NCBI GenBank assembly: GCA_003387805.1
Contig: QGSR01000019.1
Location: 1 to 13,527 of the forward strand
Direction of reading: 5' to 3'
Origin: Bacillota bacterium
Lineage (GTDB): Bacteria > Bacillota > Limnochordia > Limnochordales > ZCTH02-B6
Length of the DNA: 13,527 nt
The notes beneath the pieces were generated by a model, which worked only from the letters and a program-made list of their open reading frames with translations, was not told where the DNA came from and did no database searches. The translations under genes and the position numbers were made by a program. Shown here piece by piece: positions 12,842-13,527 of the stretch; positions within the stretch are counted from its first letter, which is position 1; each line of letters begins with the position of its first letter.

Positions 12842-12955
12842 TTACCCCTCCTGTTCTGCATGGTGCACATGCCGATAGACCTGCGTCTGCGCAGAAATCC
12901 ACCCCGGGGTTGTCCCCGTCCCTACGTCAACAGGGGCGTCCGTGATCGCCGGCAT
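12842..12955 (-). CDS. Candidate 37-codon leader ORF upstream of the operon-2 binding protein
   Basis: An ATG at 12955 follows AGGGGAGGAGG. It opens a 37-codon frame beginning MPAITDAPVD, whose TAA stop (12842-12844) sits between the ribosome binding site and the TTG of the binding-protein gene, 3 nt before it and in the same frame. The arrangement would allow translational coupling. The product has no recognisable domain or membrane segment. Its start context resembles that of the leader ORF before the permuted binding protein. Confidence 0.3.
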   Translation of the reverse strand: MPAITDAPVDVGTGTTPGWISAQTQVYRHVHHAEQEG

Positions 12956-13000
12956 CCTCCTCCCCTGCCCGAAGGCCGGGCATTAGTCAGACATGTTACT

Positions 13001-13039
13001 TCTATACCACCAATAATCTTCCTCCCGCAATATCGTCAA
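13001..13039 (-). promoter_or_regulatory. Promoter region of operon 2
   Basis: Two overlapping minus-strand candidates are visible. The first has -35 TTGCGG (13025-13030), an 18-bp spacer and TATAGA (13001-13006) preceded by TGG, an extended -10. The second has TTGACG (13034-13039), a 17-bp spacer and TTATTG (13011-13016). Starting near 12994, the leader would be about 155 nt and begins with a 6-bp hairpin (12966-12971 with 12977-12982). Confidence 0.6.
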
Positions 13040-13070
13040 TTGCTTGCATCTGTCTATGGAGGTCGATCTC

Positions 13071-13100
13071 GTGAAAATATTGTCGACCCGGGCATGCTAA
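13071..13100 (+). CDS. Candidate 9-codon leader ORF before the helicase gene
   Basis: A GTG at 13071 lies 8 nt after GGAGG and opens the frame MKILSTRAC followed by TAA at 13098-13100. It ends 23 bp before the helicase ATG. An ATG at 13056 in the same frame has no ribosome binding site. The good spacing is the only support, so this may be chance. Confidence 0.15.
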   Translation: MKILSTRAC

Positions 13101-13123
13101 CAGGGTGAACGGGAGGTTCTCCC

Positions 13124-13527
13124 ATGGAGGAACGGTTCGCGCCGCCGCGGCGGGCCGGCGCCGTCGAAGTCCTCGTGTCGGAAACGGCTCTGCGCGACAT
13201 CGCCCGGCGGGTGCAGGAACAGCGGTTTTCCCCGCCCGAGCTGCACCGGCTGGCTCTGGAGGCGCTGGCTTTGTCGCTCCGGCAGCCGGGCGACGGTCTG
13301 CTCATCGGGCGGCACTGCCGGGAGCTTTGGCGCAGGGCCGGTTTGGTCCCTTATCCGTACCAGCTGGAGACCTGCCGGCGGGTCGTGGAGGACATGGACG
13401 GGCGGGCCATCCTGGCCGACGAGGTCGGCCTGGGGAAAACCGTCGAGGCGGGCATGATCCTGAAAGAGTACATGCTGCGGGGACTGGTGCGCCGGGCCCT
13501 GGTGCTGGCGCCGGCGTCCCTGACGTG
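13124..13527 (+). CDS. SNF2/HepA-like superfamily 2 helicase, 5' part
   Basis: The window holds the first 134 codons, and the gene runs off the right edge. After about 70 residues without a clear domain come a Q-type motif (YPYQLE, 77-82), the SNF2 motif I ILADEVGLGKT (96-106), which is the ATP-binding P-loop, and motif Ia RALVLAPASLT (124-134). This order identifies a SWI2/SNF2-type DNA translocase of the HepA/RapA kind. Bacterial members include RNA-polymerase recyclers and helicases of defence or phosphorothioate-type islands; the visible part cannot tell these apart. The ATG at 13124 follows GGGAGG with 7-nt spacing. That ribosome binding site lies in a small hairpin. The gene diverges from operon 2 over 285 bp, and I found no convincing plus-strand promoter there. 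Confidence 0.88.
   Translation, partial: MEERFAPPRRAGAVEVLVSETALRDIARRVQEQRFSPPELHRLALEALALSLRQPGDGLLIGRHCRELWRRAGLVPYPYQLETCRRVVEDMDGRAILADEVGLGKTVEAGMILKEYMLRGLVRRALVLAPASLT

Noticed and set aside
13074..13096. Adjacent GTCGAC, CCCGGG and GCATGC palindromes resembling a cloning polylinker
   Set aside because: The order does not match a common vector linker as far as I can recall, the flanks look like ordinary intergenic DNA, and overlapping GC-rich palindromes are likely by chance.
1..13527. Search for CRISPR arrays, insertion sequences, rRNA and toxin-antitoxin genes
   Set aside because: No regularly spaced repeats, transposase-like proteins, terminal inverted repeats with target duplications or rRNA signatures were seen.

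Overview
The window is high-GC bacterial DNA with strong AGGAGG-type ribosome binding sites, several TTG/GTG starts and intrinsic terminators. This would fit a high-GC, perhaps thermophilic, Bacillota-like lineage or a neighbouring phylum. That placement is a guess: no taxonomic marker beyond a tRNA is present. Neither substrate-binding protein has a lipobox cysteine, which is unusual for a single-membrane Gram-positive.

Layout. (1) Positions 1-1362, plus strand: an ArsB/NhaD-type membrane ion transporter, possibly truncated at its 5' end by the window edge. (2) 1468-1683, minus: a CspA-type cold-shock protein with a clear extended -10 promoter, convergent with the transporter across a block of nested GC-rich hairpins. 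(3) 1872-8180, minus: a complete peptide/nickel/oligosaccharide-type (Opp/Dpp) ABC import operon, read as substrate-binding protein (SBP), OppB-type permease, OppC-type permease, OppD-type ATPase, OppF-type ATPase. (4) 8663-8738, minus: tRNA-Ala(CGC) with its own near-consensus promoter and a textbook terminator. (5) 8898-12838, minus: a second import operon (SBP, OppB-type, OppC-type) without ATPase genes, ending in an intrinsic terminator. (6) 13124 to the right edge, plus: the first 134 codons of an SNF2/HepA-like helicase, divergent from operon 2.

How the genes fit together. Each operon has a secreted binding protein and two permeases, but only the first encodes ATPases. The simplest reading is that this one OppD/OppF pair powers both importers. 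In both operons a GC-rich hairpin without a T-tract sits between the SBP gene and the first permease, as expected for SBP over-expression. Both SBP genes also have a structured leader with a short candidate ORF that begins in a shared sequence motif.

The most notable object is the SBP of operon 1 (6474-8180). Its SBP_bac_5 (cluster C) fold is written in circularly permuted order: signal peptide, then the usual C-terminal ~330 residues, then a ~6-residue linker, then the usual N-terminal ~205 residues. The second SBP in the window has the normal order and is a built-in control. The break falls where the chain normally passes from lobe I into the other lobe. The OppC-type permease of the same operon carries a ~200-residue extracytoplasmic insertion after its first membrane helix. 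The two oddities may belong together as a modified docking or gating system.
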